The notes beneath the pieces were generated by a model. The model was not told the origin of the DNA, ran no database searches, and worked only from the letters and a program-made list of their open reading frames with translations. Shown here one piece after another: positions 32,106 through 42,982 of a stretch of 64,000 bases of DNA. Positions within the stretch are counted from its first letter, which is position 1. Every line of letters starts with the position of its first letter. Made by a program: the position numbers and the translations under genes. Source of the stretch: Phytophthora sp. 'mugwort' (lineage: Eukaryota; Oomycota; Peronosporomycetes; Peronosporales; Peronosporaceae); assembly GCA_033558025.1 (NCBI GenBank), contig JAUCEF010000013.1, forward strand, positions 1,357,001-1,421,000, in the 5' to 3' direction.

Positions 32106-33245
32106 TCAGCTTACCTGACCAGGCACCATCCTTCCGAATTGAATCTTGCAATTACTCTCCGTCAGTGAGATCAACCTTCTTCTTATTCCATTTTGCGAGC
32201 CCATACATCCTTGATCTTGGTTATGACAAACGAGTCTGCTAGCTGACACAAATCTATAGCGTTTGCCATGAAAACCTTGAGCCGGGCATTCAGTTTCGTC
32301 AGCTCGGTCTTGCATTCTGACTCAAGTGAGAGGAACAGTTGTCGAGGAAGATCGCTTCCACGCGCCCTAGCTGGTCAGCACACATTGATCTGCGCTCTCC
32401 AAGAACCTGACGTAAAACGCTCTTGTCCATCCAGCCTTTTGGGTCCGTTCGACAGCGGACACCTGGGTATCGTCCTTCACTCTTCGAATAGGATAGCTCG
32501 AATCCTTGTTCATGAATATCATCGCCGGTGGTACAATTCTAGCACCAGGACCTCCAGATATCCTGATGACCATTAACATTCCTTCCCCACCCGAGACGAC
32601 GTCGGCGTACTTCACCTTCTTTTCGCCTACAAATCCGAGAGTCTTCCCATTGTCAAAGTCTACGACGAAGTGCGTTTCGTCAATATTATCCACAGTTTCT
32701 CTTCGTTAAGCGAGCCGTACTCAAATCCCGCTTCGTCTTGCCCAGGTGAGACGCAACTGCTTGCTCGATCTATCGTCGTTTTGCTTCGCAAACTTGTTTC
32801 TTGCCGGTTTGGGTGGCAGGACAATGTCGTGGCATTCCATGAAATATTGGATCCATCTTGGTGTCACTTTTTCTCGAAGCAGGTCTTCTTTGCTGTCCAC
32901 ACTGTCCTTATCATAACCATCGCCTTGTGTCCTCAGGATACGAAGCGCCAACTGACGTAGGAGGGGTGCGTCAAACTTGAAACCAGCCTTACGAAGGAGA
33001 TCAAATTCGTTAACAAGCTGGCTATACAATCAGGCAACCCACTAGCTAGACGGCGCCCACGACCAGGCAATACCTTTAGGCTGACCCGTTCCTTCAATCT
33101 TGTCATCTCGTTGAAAGTGTCTTGGATCCTCGCTTTGCCTCCAGCAATGTAGACTTCTTCCTCCACCAATCCATGGCCTTAGCAATGTTTGCGTTCCTCG
33201 TCCGCGAATTAAAGTTCTCTGGAAACTCGTCAACCGCAGCCGCAA
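32106..33245 (-). pseudogene. Pogo/Tc-like DDE transposase, decayed
   Basis: Minus-strand blocks read as a CENP-B/pogo-type transposase. A helix-turn-helix-like part lies at 32721-33029 (LLRQLALRILRTQGDG and TPRWIQYFMECHD). The DDE domain at 32367-32693 starts with NIDETHFVVDFDNGKT, the first catalytic Asp region, and contains VVSGGEGMLMVIRISGGPGA. The later catalytic region (about 32300-32360) and tail (32106-32315) are in other frames. Stops and frameshifts throughout make it inactive. Confidence 0.65.
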
Positions 33246-33316
33246 AATAGCCTTATCTCCATCTTCTCCACGTTGACGTATGTGCTCGTGGATTCATCGT
33301 GCCACCTATGACGCTT

Positions 33317-33673
33317 TTAAATTGGCATCGTTGCAGGACGACTCCGCGTTGCTGGTGGTTTGTTTTCAGCAGTGGTACTCACGTCACGTTTCTTCGCATT
33401 TGTCGACGAACTTGTAGGCGAATGGGGATAAGCGCTGTGCGACGCTACCGTCGCACTCTGAAAGGCCGTGACAATAGACGAAGTCGAGGTATCCGAAGGT
33501 TTGCCTTGTTCTGCCTCACATCGTGGACAGAGTACACACTGACCGTAGCCTCCTTTCCCAACAGGGGTCCCGCAAAATGGATGCATGTTGATGGCACGCA
33601 CGGGGTAAATGTGCACACTACCAGCGATGCCACCACATTTGCCACAGGTATCTGTAGAGTGAGACGTGTTCAT
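33317..33673 (-). pseudogene. Cys-rich zinc-binding N-terminal part of the pogo-like element
   Basis: Starting at the ATG at 33673, about 118 residues begin with a cysteine cluster: TCGKCGG, an HPFCG, and QCVLCPRC. That spacing suggests a small zinc-binding module. A Ser/Thr-rich linker follows. The frame ends just upstream of the transposase pieces on the same strand, so it is probably the DNA-binding N-terminus of the same protein, cut off by a stop. A separate small gene is the alternative. Confidence 0.45.
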
Positions 33674-33954
33674 CGGTCTTGCTTGGTTGGTTGTGGGCTG
33701 AAGCGAGTTGTTTTGTGGACTGATTGCAATAGATAAAATCTCCAGTGATGGCAGAGAGTACGAAAGCTGCTGAAGGGGGTATGGAAGCTGTCTATATACT
33801 TTCACTAAAAATCAATGAAATGCTGCTTGTCAGCTGTTCCCTCTTAAGTACGACCAAAAGCATTACAGCCGAGAAGCAAACGGATGCCACTTTACGGGAC
33901 AAACCAAGGGACATGACAGACTTGCTTAAACAATGAAAAGGAACGATTGACACC

Positions 33955-34035
33955 TGATACACTCCTGCTGAGGGATTGAACTCAGAGTGCGGCGATTGTT
34001 AGGGCAATCATTAACCACCACACCAGTGAATAAGC
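33955..34035 (-). repeat. tRNA-like SINE candidate
   Basis: Read on the minus strand, this stretch has GTGTGGTGGTTAATGATT (box-A-like), a GATTG/CAATC stem with a 6-base loop in the anticodon-arm position, and CTGAG-TTCAATCC-CTCAG, a T-arm-like hairpin with box B GAGTTCAATCC. The cloverleaf is imperfect and no acceptor stem is evident, so this is more likely a tRNA-derived SINE than a working tRNA. Confidence 0.4.
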
Positions 34036-34321
34036 CCGATAGTGAAGCTCATAAGTTTTCTAATGAGCTTATTTTTTAATTTCAGGATTTCGTTCGTACA
34101 TCAATTAATCTATACGACAAGTGATGAGATTATTTAACGTGTGAGATTATAAATTAACAATAGAGATTAATTACGGTGACCACTGTAGCGCTTTCGTACG
34201 CGACCATGTGATTTCCCGGGGACGCGGCGAATTTGAATAAGAAAGGCATCCTGGCTCAGCTCATTATAATAATGATATAATTATAATGCCCAATCAGATA
34301 GCTCAAAGTCTTGGTTTTGTT

Positions 34322-34426
34322 GCCTTATTGTATGTATTTACTGGCCGATAGTAATATTTAATGTTTTACTAAAAAAAATCATTTAATATTTACTGTGAGC
34401 CAGTAAAAGCAAGAAGGCAATAAGGC
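34322..34426. repeat. MITE-like imperfect hairpin
   Basis: GCCTTATTG at 34322 pairs with CAATAAGGC ending at 34426. Further pairs occur inside (TTACTGGC with GCCAGTAA, and TATTTAATG with CATTTAATA), around an A-rich loop. The whole is about 105 bases and AT-rich, consistent with a small MITE. Confidence 0.65.
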
Positions 34427-34429
34427 TAA

Positions 34430-35810
34430 GAATAATAAGGTGAGCAAGAACTGCAACGAAGAAGATGGAGACAAAAGGAAAGCGTTTGGCGTCAATTAAG
34501 CGAAAGACCGCTGTTCTGGGGTTGATTTCACTGGAAGAAATGTTGGCGCAACTTGGTTTGGCGTTAATTAAGCGTATGAAAACTGTTTGGGATTGGCTTT
34601 AGCAGAGACTGTTGTCGCGGCGTTCGAGAAAGCGATCGCCGACAACACAGATGTAACAACAACACAAATGGAGACACTTTTGTGGTCACCATATGGTTTT
34701 TGCCTGTCATACTATAACCAAAATGGGTTTGGTTTGATAAACCGCCTTCCATCGAAGTTGCTTTAAGTTTCCTATGGAGCATCAGTGTAGTAAGCAAACC
34801 TAAGAAGGTTCTGTCTGTCTTCCGCGAAGATATGCACTTCGGCCTTTTCCTTTCAGCCTTGCCTGTGGTGGAATGATTCAGATCCGTTACAACGGGTCCT
34901 CTCTCTGAGGCCCTTGTTCTGACGATTAGGGCCCCACGCCAAGGCGAGTATGTATGCTAACTGTTGTGTTCCACTAAGAGGATGGGGAAATCGTAAGCAG
35001 TGAGTATTCCCAGGTCCTCACTATTGGTGCTTGCACGGACGCCAGAGGCTCACCAGGCCCCGGGCGGCGTGGTGTATATCAGATATGGTTGAAGACGTGG
35101 AGGCCCAGCAGCCCTCGCGCTTCATTCTTGAGTCGGGTGAGCGCTAGGGTTCCATAGGCCATTTCGCCTTGGTAGTTATCGGTCTTGTGCACTTCGATTA
35201 GTACCAGGTCCTCATCGTATTGGCAATGCAATCAGCTTGAACGCGATGGGTCTACCAGGCTCGTTGCATCTTGGTGTGGATCTTGGATACACATGGCGTC
35301 TAACAGGCCTCACATGCTGCGGAGCAGATAATTACAGTCTTGGTGGCAGACGGGTAGCACGGTGCGCGTCCGTGCCTGCCGCACAGGTACACTCCACCCC
35401 CCATTCCCGACCCCGCGCTGGGGGGACTTCGTCCGAGGAGAGAGTTCTTCCGAAGAGGCGCTGAAGGTGTTCCTGAAGCCACTTGAGCCAGAGGACGCGA
35501 AAATCAAAGTGTATAACCAAAATGGGTAGAATGGGGCTTTATAACAAGTCAGATAGCTGCATTTACCGGTGGGTGTTTTCATGTTCTGCAGCACGCTCTA
35601 ATTATCATACTAACTTTTTTACATGTGGTGTCTATTGCCGTCGTTGCATGAAGCCACATCATGGCTTTTTTTCCGACCAGGATTGGCAACAAACTGGTTT
35701 TCCATTTTTCCTGGGACGCTGAGTGGTTCTTCCCTTTTGACCACAGGTTCGCAGGGGCAAAAATACCGATAGAATACTTGTAATAGTTAGTGGCGACGAC
35801 ACCTCAAGAA
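34430..35810. other. No defended gene
   Basis: No gene is recognised. On the minus strand at about 35080-35200 a short stretch reads YQGEMAYGTLALTRLKNEA and may be a retroelement or host gene fragment; it is interrupted on both sides. Two near copies of GGCGTTAATTAAGCG occur at about 34490 and 34560. Confidence 0.35.
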
Positions 35811-35815
35811 CGACG

Positions 35816-36330
35816 ATGTGCTCATGCTGGACATCAAACAGCACCGCTGTCAGCTCGAGAGTGCTACGCCATTTATGCGCTACCACATGTAGGTCCCACG
35901 ATGCCCGTCTGCTACCACCAGAGCGTCGAATCGTGGGTATAGGGCGCCGTGCCGCACTTCATCACGTCCATCATCATCGTCAAATGCTACGGCGAAGTGC
36001 TGTCTGCGACTTCAGCGACGGCATGAGGCCGGACAAGGCCTCACCCCAGAAACCCACTAAGCCTATTCAAATTGTGGAGCTTGGCGCCGGTCGGGTGAGT
36101 TCAGGTACTACTTGCTCAAGAGCTCGCAAATTCAGGTGGCCTTTTGGCTGATAACTTCAGTGGCAGCAGGCGAGACGATAATATGCACTTCTTGGTGTCC
36201 TTGCATCGTCTGCTGATTTTAAGCGAACAATTCTCTACATCATGTCGGACTTCGACCCAGACTTCCAGACTTCAATTGCTGGGAAGAAGCACCCGTAGCG
36301 TTGTTCTCCCCCTGCGTGTACAGAGCTAGC
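35816..36330 (+). pseudogene. Possible class I methyltransferase remnant
   Basis: A plus-strand segment at about 36060-36100 reads PIQIVELGAGR, matching motif I (VxELGxGxG) of SAM-dependent class I methyltransferases. It is followed in another frame by ELANSGGLLADNFSG. Upstream, 35825-35880 reads QLESATPFMRYHM, then a stop. Several frameshifts are needed to join these parts. It is at best a decayed host gene; the call depends mainly on one motif. Confidence 0.3.
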
Positions 36331-37719
36331 CTACGTGGAGTGATCCGCCGGGATTATTCCCAGCGGCACCCTTGCCATCAGTACTGAGGTACCAGTGGTA
36401 CCATGTACCACGCTCGTGCGAAGCGCGTCGGCCTACAGAAGCCGAGGACGAAGATGAGCGAGTCCTCCAATCATAGGCGACCCAGGAGCAGGTGACACGT
36501 GGGTGGCCCCCGTGGCCTGGGCAGCTGTGGGAAAGGGGGATCAGGATACCTGTAGGATTAGCAAGCGGGCAGGTAAGCCAGCGAAATCCCAATCAGTTTT
36601 AAGATTTGACTCGTGTCGTTCAAGTAGGAACGGATCATGGAGATGATCACTAAGAATACCTCTTTGAACGCATGGTGTGGGATCAATTGGTAGTAGTAGG
36701 ACCTCTGCATACAGGCTTATAAACAGGAGAATACAGCAATTTTTAGCCCCGGACAGACTTAAATAATAGCGTTGCAGCCTGCTACAGGCCGATAAAATTA
36801 AGTATTCTGGTCTCCCTGTCATCGCTTTTGCTGTTTTCCCGACCCTCGCGGTGCACCGAACTTTGTATCGCTTCTTCTCCGGAGTCCTCTCGAGCCTCTC
36901 GAAATACTCTTTGTAAGTACCCATGCTGGATTAGATGGCGAAGCGTAGATGGCTGGACCTAGCTGGCGTCGACTGCTTTCCCCGTTTTGTAGGTCGCTCA
37001 ATTGCTTTAAACCGCTAGTAGATCGGTTGATACTGGTAGCAAAAACAAAACAGCTGACCAATGAACCACAAAAAAACAAAGTGACCACTAAAAACCAGTC
37101 AGATTACTGCTGTCATTTTCGAAAACACGCCGTTGCCAACCCTTTCGATATCCCTACACTTTCCGGCAGTTAAAAACAAATGTTAAACGATGGAGTGTCA
37201 CTATCCCCTGACCGCTAAACCAACCCACCCAAATGGTCGCTATGCCCGCTAGTGACAGAACTCTAAGCCCGCTACGGCTCGCACGCGAAGTCTTCGCTTG
37301 CCAGAAGGGCAATGCTGGGTCCATGTTGCATCCGCGTGCTACGCACACGACATGAGGCATCTCGCTGGTGTGGCGTGACATCCATCCTCAAATTGGTCTA
37401 ATTAGAACACCTTACCTTAGCTACACAGTTTATTTTTGTATATTTGGAACATTGTCGAGAGATTTGCGCCGGCTGACGTAAAGTTTATATGAGTCCCGCT
37501 TAAGTACTATCTGGATGGTGATCCATATTCGGGTTTCGACCACCGAGACTCGTCCTTCGTTTATCCCTTAAATAGTGCAAAATGTCCTTATTAATAATAA
37601 GTAGCTTACCAATCAAACCGTCCCTGCTCTTTAACCATATAAAATACCGTACTGCGATTATCGTTTCCACTGTCGAACGGTAACCTGCAACGCCTTCTCT
37701 CACCGCTATTGACGCTTCT
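36331..37719. other. Intergenic stretch upstream of CSB gene
   Basis: Nothing is recognised as coding. The last 200-300 bases presumably contain the promoter of the SNF2 gene starting at 37720; I do not see an unambiguous oomycete initiator there. Confidence 0.4.
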
Positions 37720-40700
37720 ATGGGGTCTCCATCAACACCTCCACCTTCCCCACTTGCATCTATGTCTTCCCTACCTGTTCATGCCACTCCACCGCCGCCT
37801 TCGCCCTCAGAAAACGCAGCCGAAGCTTCCGACGCCAGCAACTTCTCCCCGTCCTCCAATAGCGACGATGATTCCGACTACTTGCCACGTTCCGGTAACC
37901 AGCAGAAGAAACCCCAAAAACACAAGACAAAGTCGCCTAAGAGACGGCGTTTAATAAGCGGAGTCAATCGCAAGAACACTAGAAAAAGTGAGATAACACA
38001 GGACTTAAATGTGGAATCAGAAGAGTTCAACTCTGGTCAGGGCGCCGCTACGTCACCCGAGAAGAGGTCGAAGCAAGACAGGAAAGCTGCGGCGGCCACA
38101 TGGGCAGATGACGGTAGTCTGGACCTCTATAGACGTCGACTCGTCGAGTTTCGACGACAGTTGCGAGTTTCCGTGGATGAAAAGAGAAAAACTTTCTACA
38201 ATAATCCAAAACCGGATGATTACGTAGAAGACGAAGAAGAAACGAAAAGAGAAGAAGAAGGTGAAGAACAGGAGAAAGTGGAGACTGGGCCGAAGTTTTA
38301 CTCGCCATGGGACGTGACGGAGACGGCGTCGGGGCTTTTGGTGCCGAGTTACGTGCTGACGCAGTTACTACCGCACCAACGAGTGTGTCTCGAATGGCTG
38401 CATAAGCTTCATGAACGAGGTGTTGGCGGCATTTTAGGTGACGATATGGGACTGGGGAAAACGGTGCAGTTGGCGTCGTTTTTAGGCTCGCTATATCGTG
38501 CAAGAAGAGTGCGGACGGTACTATTGCTCTGTCCTGCATCAGTGCTGCTGCAGTGGGTGAGAGAGCTGCACAAGTGGGTGCCCTGGATGCGTGTTGTGCT
38601 GTTACATGCGTCCGGGACGGGTGTAAACACGTTGTCCTCGAGTGAATGCTACGAACAATTGATTGAGGAGGTTTTCCGTTTTGAGGATGAAATGTCAGAC
38701 GACGAAATGGAAACCGGTTCTCGAGGAACGAGAGAGGATAAAACGACAGGTGGAGGTGTTGTGATTAGTACATATGAAAACGTACGACAGTATCAGAGTT
38801 TGTTCCTTACGCGAGAATGGGACTACGTGGTGCTAGATGAAGGACATCGGATTCGTAACCCGGATGCTGAAACGACGCTGGCGTGTAAACAACTGCGCAC
38901 AGTGCATCGCATTATCCTGTCAGGCACGCCAATTCAGAACCGACTTCGAGAGCTTTGGTCGCTGTTTGATTTTGTGTATCCAGGACGACTTGGTACGCTA
39001 CCAACATTTGACGACGAGTTTGTGCTGCCCATTCGCGCTGGAGGATATGCTACAGCAACGAAGATGCAGGTATTGATGGCTTACAAGTGTGCACTGGCGT
39101 TGAAAGATCTAATCCAGCCATTTCTACTTCGTCGTACCAAACAAGAAATCCTGACTAATAACGAGAACAATGCTATGGGTGCATTATTGCCTGGTAAACA
39201 AGAGCAGATTATCTTTTGTCGGCTCACAAAGCGACAGCACGCATTGTACAAGCGGTTCTTAGCTTCGCCTGAGGTGGCGTCCGTATTGCGTCGAGATATT
39301 CGACCATTCCGAGCCATTTCTGTATTGCGACATATTTGCAATCACCCAGATTTGCTGACTACGTTCGGCAATGGAGGACTGGCTGATAAGAAGCGACAAA
39401 GCTACGATGATGTTGAAGATGAAGAAGCGTTGAGTAAGGTCGTTGATTTGCTGGATGAAGTGGAGGACAAAGAAGAAGGAGAAACCGATGAGCCATTTGG
39501 TGCAGCATCGGCTAGCGGGAAGATGATTGTGTTGCAGAAGGTGTTAAGTGTCTGGAAAGAACAGGGTCATCGTGTTCTCATCTTCACCCAAACTCGTAGT
39601 ATGCTGGATATTCTAGAAAGCTTCATGTCAAGACTCGGCCACGCTTGTACTCGCCTTGATGGGACAACGGCTGTTGCAGAGCGACAACAGCGGCTAGATG
39701 CTTTTAATGCATCGGATAGCGAACTCTTTGCGTTCCTCTTGACAACTCGCGCTGGTGGGATTGGTGTGAATTTGGTTGGTGCCGATCGCGTTGTGGTATT
39801 TGATCCTGACTGGAATCCTTCCACAGATGTGCAAGCACGAGAGCGTGCGTGGCGTATTGGCCAGCAAAAACCTGTCACTGTATATCGGCTCGTGACCGCT
39901 GGAACCATCGAGGAGAAAATCTACCACCGACAGATTTTCAAGCAATATCTCACGAGCAAGGTATTGCACGATGCGAAGCGTAAACGCTGCTTTAACAAGC
40001 ATTCGTTGCGAGACCTGTTCGTACTGGCTGACGAGAAGGAGGGAGATGATGACGTCGCTGAGACAAGTGAAATGTTTGTAGCTGGAAATGTTGAGAGACC
40101 TGCGGAACTCGAAGACGGTGAAGAAGAGGAGATGGAGAATGGTGAGACCCCACAACAAGATGACAGCAGAGGAAACACTGATGCTGGAGACAATGACGCT
40201 GTATTGAAGCAGTTGTTTGACGGTGGTGACGTGAGAGGCGTGTTTGATCACTCAGCTGTCGAGTCGGATGGCGTACAAAACCAAGAAGCAGATCTGGTGG
40301 AAATGGAGGCAACGAAAATTGCACAAGGAGCGCTGAGTGCACTCCGAGCGTCTGGTGCCCTCGTGCGACAGCAACGCGAAACCATTTACACACCAACATG
40401 GACAGGTCGCTCTGGTGCTGCCGGAGATCCAACTCAGCGTCGACAGGTGCCTGCAACTCGAGGTCGTGGTAGAGGTCGTGGACGAGGTGGACAGACTGGT
40501 GGAGTCTCCTCGCGCGATATGCTGGCAAGGATCAAGCAGAGACGCGATGGTGTTGCAGCCCAGGCGACTCAAGCTTATTCCCGACCTCGAGCTGCAGCCT
40601 CGGGCCCTTCTCAATCTCCTGTATCTGCAACATTAAGTGCGAGCGAAATGGCAAAACGTTTGCATGCGTTCCTGGTCACGAATCCAGCGGGTGTGACGAC

Positions 40701-40893
40701 CGAACGGCTGCTGGAAACGTTTGCCAATGTCGTTGCGCCTAAGGACAAACTCGTTTTCCGGCATGTACTGCGTGATATGGCAGTCTGTCGAGGGCGCCGC
40801 TGGACTCTGAAGCCATCTTACACCGTGTCCGGCGCTGCCTCTTCAGCTACTGCAACCACACCCTCCGCTACTCGCCGTCGGGGGATATGGTAA
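37720..40893 (+). CDS. CSB/Rad26 (ERCC6-type) SNF2 ATPase for transcription-coupled repair
   Basis: An intact 1057-residue single-exon ORF. Residues 1-200 are Ser/Pro-rich then basic and acidic, with nuclear-localisation-like KSPKRRR. The SNF2 ATPase has motif I GDDMGLGKT (240-248), motif II DEGH (373-376), motif III SGTPIQN (from 401), FLLRRTK, motif V TRAGGIGVN (from 676) and motif VI QARERAWRIGQ (from 705). DEGH followed by RIRNPDA is the form typical of CSB/Rad26. After an acidic region and a Gly/Arg patch near 910, residues about 975-1040 resemble the winged-helix end of CSB. The protein would remodel stalled RNA polymerase II and start repair in the nucleus. The start is the first ATG of a Ser/Pro-rich head. 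Confidence 0.9.
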   Translation: MGSPSTPPPSPLASMSSLPVHATPPPPSPSENAAEASDASNFSPSSNSDDDSDYLPRSGNQQKKPQKHKTKSPKRRRLISGVNRKNTRKSEITQDLNVESEEFNSGQGAATSPEKRSKQDRKAAAATWADDGSLDLYRRRLVEFRRQLRVSVDEKRKTFYNNPKPDDYVEDEEETKREEEGEEQEKVETGPKFYSPWDVTETASGLLVPSYVLTQLLPHQRVCLEWLHKLHERGVGGILGDDMGLGKTVQLASFLGSLYRARRVRTVLLLCPASVLLQWVRELHKWVPWMRVVLLHASGTGVNTLSSSECYEQLIEEVFRFEDEMSDDEMETGSRGTREDKTTGGGVVISTYENVRQYQSLFLTREWDYVVLDEGHRIRNPDAETTLACKQLRTVHRIILSGTPIQNRLRELWSLFDFVYPGRLGTLPTFDDEFVLPIRAGGYATATKMQVLMAYKCALALKDLIQPFLLRRTKQEILTNNENNAMGALLPGKQEQIIFCRLTKRQHALYKRFLASPEVASVLRRDIRPFRAISVLRHICNHPDLLTTFGNGGLADKKRQSYDDVEDEEALSKVVDLLDEVEDKEEGETDEPFGAASASGKMIVLQKVLSVWKEQGHRVLIFTQTRSMLDILESFMSRLGHACTRLDGTTAVAERQQRLDAFNASDSELFAFLLTTRAGGIGVNLVGADRVVVFDPDWNPSTDVQARERAWRIGQQKPVTVYRLVTAGTIEEKIYHRQIFKQYLTSKVLHDAKRKRCFNKHSLRDLFVLADEKEGDDDVAETSEMFVAGNVERPAELEDGEEEEMENGETPQQDDSRGNTDAGDNDAVLKQLFDGGDVRGVFDHSAVESDGVQNQEADLVEMEATKIAQGALSALRASGALVRQQRETIYTPTWTGRSGAAGDPTQRRQVPATRGRGRGRGRGGQTGGVSSRDMLARIKQRRDGVAAQATQAYSRPRAAASGPSQSPVSATLSASEMAKRLHAFLVTNPAGVTTERLLETFANVVAPKDKLVFRHVLRDMAVCRGRRWTLKPSYTVSGAASSATATTPSATRRRGIW

Positions 40894-40944
40894 CCTTTTG
40901 TTAAGAAATGACACACGAAGTTGAAATGAAAATTCTAAGTTGGC

Positions 40945-41379
40945 GTGGTAAAGTGGCTGAATACCAATCGCGCCGAAGGTTGTACCACAAGAGCAATGGA
41001 CTAAGCAGCTGCGAACGGCCACTTAGTGGTGGTGGAATGGCTCCATCGCTGGGAAGGCTGTTCAACGAAAGCAATGGACTTAGCAGCTGCGAATGGCCAT
41101 CTAAAGGTGCTCAAATGGCTCTATGCAAATCGATCCGAGGGATTCACCGTCAAAGCTTTTGAGAAGGCATTACAGAACAGCCATTTGCGTCTTGCCTGGT
41201 GGTTGCACGCGCATTATCCGAAGTGGGATTTTTCAGTGGAGACTATGCAGATTAAATCTCCCAACCAGTTTGACATCTTGCTGTTCTTGGACAAACATTT
41301 TCCTGGCATTTACGGTAGTGAAGACCCAGAACAGCCGGTTTGGCCGTCGTCACTGAACCAACCGATGACCACGCGTTGA
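40945..41379 (+). pseudogene. Ankyrin repeat protein, C-terminal fragment
   Basis: Directly after the CSB gene, pieces in two frames read the C-terminal 28-residue ankyrin repeats: CSTKAMDLAAANGHLKVLKW (from about 41055) and SEGFTVKAFEKALQNSHLRL, then the family's end (HYPKWDFSVETMQI, FLDKHFPGIYG). The head and most repeats are missing. It resembles the ends of the genes at 12627 and 61247. Confidence 0.75.
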
Positions 41380-41638
41380 CGTGGGTGCGGGAGAAGCACA
41401 ACCTCACTACTGATGTTCGTGACGCGTAGTCTGCGGACGACCTTTACACACCTGAAACCATTTGAGCTCCGGAAGCCTAATTTGAATTGACATGATTTCA
41501 GTACTTAAGTAGTTGTTTGTGTCGCTGCTACAAAGCTCCGACATATTTTCGTTTTGCATTCATTTTATGGGCTCACATAAAACCAGATAAGAAAACAGGA
41601 AATTGCAGTATTTTGATCAAAGTAGCGACGAGTGAAAA

Positions 41639-42166
41639 TGTTGGAGCAGTGGCGAATGATCCGAGCTGGACTGGGTAACACGACGATCCAGCGCATCCGG
41701 CAGCTTCTGCGAATTCCCTTCCAGACAGCAGTGGTATATCTACATGTAGAGTATGTGTGGGTACTCATTGGCAATTATTAGCTGCTTATTTTTTTTTTCA
41801 ACTGATGTTAGATGGCCACAGTGGCGTGCGGATGGGAGTTCATTGCAGAGATCAACCGCAGCGCCGAACTTGCGCGAACGATGCTACTTATTCTGCCCCA
41901 TATAGCACTACTCACGGTCGTGGTATTGGAATTCTTTCCGACTTTCAAGCTACGCGTCCGCAAACAAGTACTGTAAATGTGCATGACTTGACTATGGTTT
42001 GTACTCGTAATTTCTTAACACTTTCACAACAGACCATCACTACGGTCGTAGTGATGATCCCTGTAATTGGTGGTGCTGTCATCCACTCGAGCTTCCGTCT
42101 AGGCATCGGTCTTTGTTGCTGCAGTCGCTCGTTCTGGTACAGGTTTACAGTCATTCTCATATTCTA
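41639..42166 (+). pseudogene. Membrane protein fragment with possible introns
   Basis: From ATG 41639 the sequence reads WRMIRAGLGNTTIQRIRQLL, then a probable intron (donor near 41750, T-rich tract, acceptor TTAG near 41812). It continues with CGWEFIAEINRSAELARTML and a hydrophobic LLILPHIALLTVVVLEF. A second candidate intron starts GTACTG near 41967 and ends CACAACAG near 42031, followed by another hydrophobic block. It resembles the membrane part of the oomycete TM-LRR family; no LRR follows. From 42170 to 42680 nothing is recognised. Confidence 0.35.
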
Positions 42167-42680
42167 GTTTGGCGTACGCTCTGACCTCTTATAGCCCGGT
42201 CACACTTCCTACTGGCCAGACTCCTGACACTGTCGCATGCGGCTTGGTCGTGAATAACTGGTGCGGATTGTTATAATTGATTGATTGCTTCTTGATCTTA
42301 CGTCATGATTTGGGTACAGCTATATGGCATTTATCCGCAAGATGACGCACTTCTACGGAACTGTCAGCTTACTAGCTCCTCTGGTAAGGAAGATATAAAC
42401 TCCTCTATCTGTGAATTTCGCCGTTGACATGGCTTATGTTTGCTAGACTACGATCGTCTTCACGACGTTATCCTGTGCTACTCGCCAAACGTCAGGACGC
42501 ACGCATTGCCTGGCATTTCTAGACAAGACCCGTCTCGAATAGATTAATACTTCAGTCTGAAAGAGAGTGTAGCAGTGATTCAACAACAAAGCAAATGGAG
42601 CCAGCCCAATCCTCGCAATCGGTGTGACGAGTTTGGTCTTAGTCACCAAAACTGCAGATGCAGGCGCTATTCGCTGCTGA

Positions 42681-42844
42681 CACTACACGTGCCACCTGTT
42701 AATAAATGTGCCTACCATTAGGGGTGGGTCATAATTAGGGAATGATATGCACTACATACCATTTCCTAATTCTGCCCCCCCCCCCCAATGGCAGGCACAT
42801 TTACACACACTACACGTGCCACCTGTTAATAAATGTGCCTACCA
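42681..42844. repeat. 37-bp direct repeats around a long hairpin
   Basis: The 37-base unit beginning CACTACACGTGCCACCTGTT occurs at 42681-42717 and again at 42808-42844. Between and overlapping them, 42704-42802 forms an imperfect palindrome: AAATGTGCCTACCATT pairs with AATGGCAGGCACATTT, and inside this GGGGTGGGTCATAATTAGGGAATG pairs with a C-rich partner. A C-run lies at about 42774-42786. It sits just before the Harbinger transposase and may be its terminal region or a nested MITE. Confidence 0.75.
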
Positions 42845-42982
42845 AAACCACTTGAGCGCCGCCAAAATGACGGACATCTTTCAAAAGATCACCCCGATCA
42901 GATATCAGATGGCCGGTCATTTCGCCCTGACTATCACTCTCCAACTTCAACCCCGCATCTTCGACGCTCGAGTGCCACAGTC

